The notes below the pieces were generated by a model, which ran no database searches, had not been told where the DNA came from, and worked only from the letters and a program-made list of their open reading frames with translations. Source: Kumtagia ephedrae (GTDB taxonomy: Bacteria; Pseudomonadota; Alphaproteobacteria; Rhizobiales; Rhizobiaceae). From it: a DNA stretch of 64,000 bases. The stretch spans positions 1-64,000 of the forward strand of contig NZ_PXYK01000007.1 of the NCBI RefSeq assembly GCF_003012745.1, given 5' to 3'. The position numbers were made by a program, and so were the translations under genes. Positions 61,517 to 64,000 of this stretch are shown here, one piece after another; the stretch's first letter is position 1, and the number at the start of each line of letters is the position of its first letter.

Positions 61517-62532
61517 AGATCCGCCTCGACGAGGTCGTGAAGACCTTCGACACCTTCCGCGCCGTCCATGGCGTGTCGCTCGACATCGAGAGCGGCGAGC
61601 TGGTGGCGCTGCTTGGGCCGTCCGGTTCGGGCAAGACCACGATCCTGCGCATGGTCGCCGGGCTCGAATATGCCGACGGCGGCCGCATCCTGTTCGGCGA
61701 GCAGGACGCCACCGACATTCCGGTGCGCGACCGCGGCGTCGGCTTCGTCTTCCAGCACTATGCGCTGTTCCCGCACATGACGGTGGCCGAAAACATCGGC
61801 TTCGGCATGAAGGTCTCGAAGGTGCGGCGCACGAAGGCCGAGGTCGCCGGGCGCGTCGCCGATTTGCTCAGGCTGGTGAAGCTGGAAGGCTTGGGCGACC
61901 GTTTCCCCACCCAGATTTCCGGTGGCCAGCGCCAGCGCGTGGCGCTGGCGCGGGCGCTCGCCGTCGATCCCAAAGTGCTGCTGCTGGACGAGCCGTTCGG
62001 CGCGCTCGACGCCAATGTGCGCCGGGATCTGCGCCGCTGGCTACGCGAGATCCATGACGAGCTCGGCATCACCACGCTGTTCGTCACCCATGACCAGGAG
62101 GAAGCGCTCGACCTCGCCGACCGCGTCGTCATCCTGAACGAAGGAAAGATCGTCCAGCAGGGCACGCCCGAAGAGGTCTGCCGCGCGCCGGCCACCGCCT
62201 TCGTGATGAAGTTCCTCGGCGACACCAACCGCCTGCGCGCCACCGTCAAGGATGGCATCGCCTCGCTCGACGGCCTGACGCTCGACGCCGCCGGCTGTCC
62301 CGACGGCCCGGCCGACATCTATCTGCGTCCCGGCGACCTCGAATGGACCAGCGAGGGCGACGGCGTCGCAGCCACGGTTTCGCGCGTCATCGACAGGCCG
62401 GACGGCCGCCGCCTGTCTGTCCGTACCGGAAGTGGTGAAACGGCTGAGCTCGACGTGCCGCCGGAAACCGTCGTCGCGGCGGGCGACCGCGGCGTTCTGC
62501 GGGTGGTGCGCATGCGGGTTTTCGCGGCTTGA
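61513..62532 (+). CDS. cysA: Sulfate/thiosulfate import ATPase CysA
   Basis: A 339-aa ATPase that powers sulfate import. Walker A GPSGSGKTT (residues about 36-44), FQHYALFPHMTV Q-loop, signature ISGGQRQRVALARAL, Walker B LLLDEPFGALD and switch His VTHDQEEALDLADR are all canonical, in contrast with the two block 2 ATPases. A TOBE domain follows (IYLRPGDLEW). The long open frame before it lies within cysW in another frame and is not coding. Confidence 0.96.
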   Translation: MKIRLDEVVKTFDTFRAVHGVSLDIESGELVALLGPSGSGKTTILRMVAGLEYADGGRILFGEQDATDIPVRDRGVGFVFQHYALFPHMTVAENIGFGMKVSKVRRTKAEVAGRVADLLRLVKLEGLGDRFPTQISGGQRQRVALARALAVDPKVLLLDEPFGALDANVRRDLRRWLREIHDELGITTLFVTHDQEEALDLADRVVILNEGKIVQQGTPEEVCRAPATAFVMKFLGDTNRLRATVKDGIASLDGLTLDAAGCPDGPADIYLRPGDLEWTSEGDGVAATVSRVIDRPDGRRLSVRTGSGETAELDVPPETVVAAGDRGVLRVVRMRVFAA

Positions 62533-62576
62533 AGGCCAAGGAGCCTGCTGGCGTGCTTCCCTAATCCTATTTTTTC

Positions 62577-62733
62577 TATAGACTTTGCCTGCACCCTTGG
62601 ACCGTCCCGCCACGAGGCCGAACGACGCCAATGAAGCCGTTTTTGCTCGAAAACGTCGAGAGTCGACATGGATATTTCCGGATTCGTCGTAGAAATGACG
62701 AAAAATCAACGCATTTTCACTTGTTTATAGACT
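62577..62733. promoter_or_regulatory. Repeated TATAGACT upstream of the Rrf2 gene
   Basis: The octamer TATAGACT occurs at 62577-62584 and 62726-62733 in the 285-bp gap between cysA and the Rrf2 gene, each time after a T-rich stretch. It may mark a regulator site or promoter elements. The match is short and nothing else in the gap was recognised. Confidence 0.25.
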
Positions 62734-62817
62734 CACTCAAAATTACTCGGGGCGGATGCGAGCCCTTCCCGCATACGCATCGGGCTTTCTCAGGCAACAC
62801 AAAGAAACCGCAGAAAA

Positions 62818-63267
62818 ATGCTCACCAAGAAAGGCAAGTACGGGCTGAAGGCTCTCATCCACCTGTCGCAGATACCCGAGGGCCGGCTGGCATTCGTCAA
62901 CGACATCGCCAAGACGAACAACATCCCGAAGAAGTTCCTCGACGCCATCCTCAGCGAGCTGCGCAACGCCGGCTTCGTGCAGAGCCGCAAGGGCAAGGAC
63001 GGCGGCTACCGGCTGTCCCGGCCGGCCGCCGAGATCCGGATTGGCCACGTCATCCGCGTGCTCGACGGTCCGCTGGCGCCCATCCCCTGCGCCAGTCACA
63101 CGCAGTACCAGCGCTGCGAGGATTGCGACGAGGCGACCTGCCAGGTCCGGCACATGATGCTGGAGGTGCGCCACGCGATCGCCTCGGTGCTGGACAACCG
63201 CAGCCTCGAGCAGATGCGCGACGCTGCCAACGACGACGTCGCGGCGTTGCTGAAGTATCAGGCCTGA
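62818..63267 (+). CDS. Rrf2-family transcriptional regulator
   Basis: A 149-aa winged-helix regulator. The DNA-binding part is MLTKKGKYGLKALIHLSQI.. with FVNDIAKTNNIPKKFLDAILSELRNAGFVQSRKGKDGGYRLSRP. The middle has a cysteine set IPCASHTQYQRCEDCDEATC (Cys at about 91, 100, 103 and 108), reminiscent of Fe-S or thiol-sensing members such as IscR. Location right after cysA suggests control of sulfur uptake, as with CymR-type Rrf2 proteins, but this is inference. A separate transcript is likely, with 285 bp upstream. Confidence 0.9.
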   Translation: MLTKKGKYGLKALIHLSQIPEGRLAFVNDIAKTNNIPKKFLDAILSELRNAGFVQSRKGKDGGYRLSRPAAEIRIGHVIRVLDGPLAPIPCASHTQYQRCEDCDEATCQVRHMMLEVRHAIASVLDNRSLEQMRDAANDDVAALLKYQA

Positions 63268-63304
63268 GGCCGCCGCTCGCCGGCCGGGCGATCGCACTTC
63301 AGTC

Positions 63305-63447
63305 CACCCCCACCCCTAATCCCTCCCCGCAAGGGGGAGGGGAATCGTGCCGCGCCTCTGCCAGACGCCAATCGGCGGCGATTTCGCCCGGCATAGCGGC
63401 CGCAAAGTTCCCCTCCCCCTTGTGGGGAGGGGTTAGGGGTGGGGGTG
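63305..63447. repeat. Palindromic intergenic repeat
   Basis: Imperfect inverted repeat: left arm 63305-63344 (ACCCCCACCCCTAATCCCTC..) and right arm 63408-63447 (..GGAGGGGTTAGGGGTGGGGG) with a centre of about 63 bases. The C-rich arm type is common between genes in Mesorhizobium-like genomes. No gene lies in 63268-63511. Confidence 0.8.
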
Positions 63448-63511
63448 CGAGGCCCCCGAACTCCTCGCCGCTTGCGACACGCGACTGCCCTCCCCCTTAC
63501 GGGGCGCGCGC

Positions 63512-64000
63512 GTGAGCGGTCGGCAGCGCTCCTCGATCGCCATCGTCGGCGGCGGAGCCAGCGGCGTGCTGCTCGCCGCGCATCTGCTCAGGTCGCCGCA
63601 GCCCGACCTGCGCGTCACCCTGATCGAGAAGGCGCCGACCTTCGGACGCGGGCGGGCCTATTCGACCACGTTACCCGACCATGTCCTCAACGTCAGCGCC
63701 CTCGGCATGAGCGCCTATGCCGACGACCCCGAGCATTTTTGGCGCTGGGTGCGCGAAAACGGCATCGTCACCGACGGCAATCCCGCCGTCTACCTGCCGC
63801 GCGCCATCTATGGGCGGTATCTGGAGGAACTGCTGGCCGACATTGTCCAACGCGAGGGCGACCGGCTGCGGGTGGTGCGGGAAACCTGCGCAGGGCTCAT
63901 GCCGACGGCCTCCGGTGTCGACGTGCAGCTGGCGAACGGCACCAGCATCGCCTGCCACGCCGCGGTGCTGGCCGTCGGCCACGACGAGGAACCGTCCCCC
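63512..64000 (+). CDS. FAD/NAD(P)-binding protein, N-terminal part (cut by window end)
   Basis: The first 163 codons of a flavoprotein-like gene: GTG start, then SSIAIVGGGASGVLLAAHLL (dinucleotide motif), VTLIEKAPTFGRGRAYST, LNVSALGMSAYADDPEHFWRW, and AAVLAVGHDEE at the edge. The pattern matches FAD-NAD(P)-binding proteins of the NAD_binding_9 type, whose substrates are mostly unknown. It starts 65 bp after the palindromic repeat. Ribosome site is not obvious. Confidence 0.8.
   Translation, partial: MSGRQRSSIAIVGGGASGVLLAAHLLRSPQPDLRVTLIEKAPTFGRGRAYSTTLPDHVLNVSALGMSAYADDPEHFWRWVRENGIVTDGNPAVYLPRAIYGRYLEELLADIVQREGDRLRVVRETCAGLMPTASGVDVQLANGTSIACHAAVLAVGHDEEPSP

Noticed and set aside
63305-63447. 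CRISPR-like or terminator reading of the C-rich inverted repeat
   Set aside because: Only two inverted arms, no spacers; length and wording fit a dispersed intergenic palindrome.

Overview
The window looks like chromosome of a GC-rich alphaproteobacterium of the Hyphomicrobiales, most like Mesorhizobium and its relatives. This rests on a minCDE operon carrying a CtrA-type box, an Omp2b/RopA-type porin, the ppiD-trpD-trpC-moaC-moeA string, many rhizobial-style ABC sugar transporters, and intergenic palindromes of the kind common in Mesorhizobium. No rRNA, tRNA, CRISPR array or prophage is visible.

Layout. Positions 1-1881: the end of an IS21-like element joined to a large gene that is truncated at its 5' side and frameshifted; it may be a defence-type gene. 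Positions 1992-7506: an arsenic-resistance block (arsR-arsC-acr3-MFS, with a divergent DUF6428-like gene) lying between two direct repeats of about 740 bp, each ending in a copy of a 107-aa cysteine-containing protein. Positions 7829-16675: core genes, namely a 59-aa protein, minEDC, tpiA, then ppiD-trpD-trpC-moaC-moeA. Positions 17017-18168: a porin with a clear terminator.

Positions 18821-58152 form a roughly 40-kb carbohydrate-catabolic island in three regulatory blocks. Block 1 (18821-36596, all minus strand) has an RbsABC-type importer, two FGGY kinases, DeoC, an RpiR regulator, an UlaG-like hydrolase, a 2-hydroxyacid dehydrogenase, an AroE-like dehydrogenase, a KDPG-type aldolase, a cupin phosphoglucose isomerase, a GldA-like dehydrogenase and four SDRs. 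Each of its four promoter regions carries two 15-bp TGTA-N7-TACA-like palindromes, which are candidate RpiR operators. Block 2 (36848-49908) is a GntR regulator divergent from a long operon: an Ldh-family dehydrogenase, a CUT1 importer with two different ATPases and a small membrane protein, then GMC oxidoreductase, cupin, SDR, MDR dehydrogenase and AldA. Block 3 (50077-58152) is a SorC-type regulator converging on transketolase-DeoC-ALDH16-xylulokinase. Together they suggest import of one or more unusual sugars or polyols, oxidation or phosphorylation, isomerisation, and aldol cleavage to triose phosphate, pyruvate and two-carbon aldehydes. The substrate cannot be read from sequence.

Positions 58484-63267: a sulfate importer (cysP, cysT, cysW, cysA) with a 49-bp-arm perfect palindrome inside the operon, followed by an Rrf2 regulator. 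The window ends inside an FAD/NAD(P)-binding protein gene.
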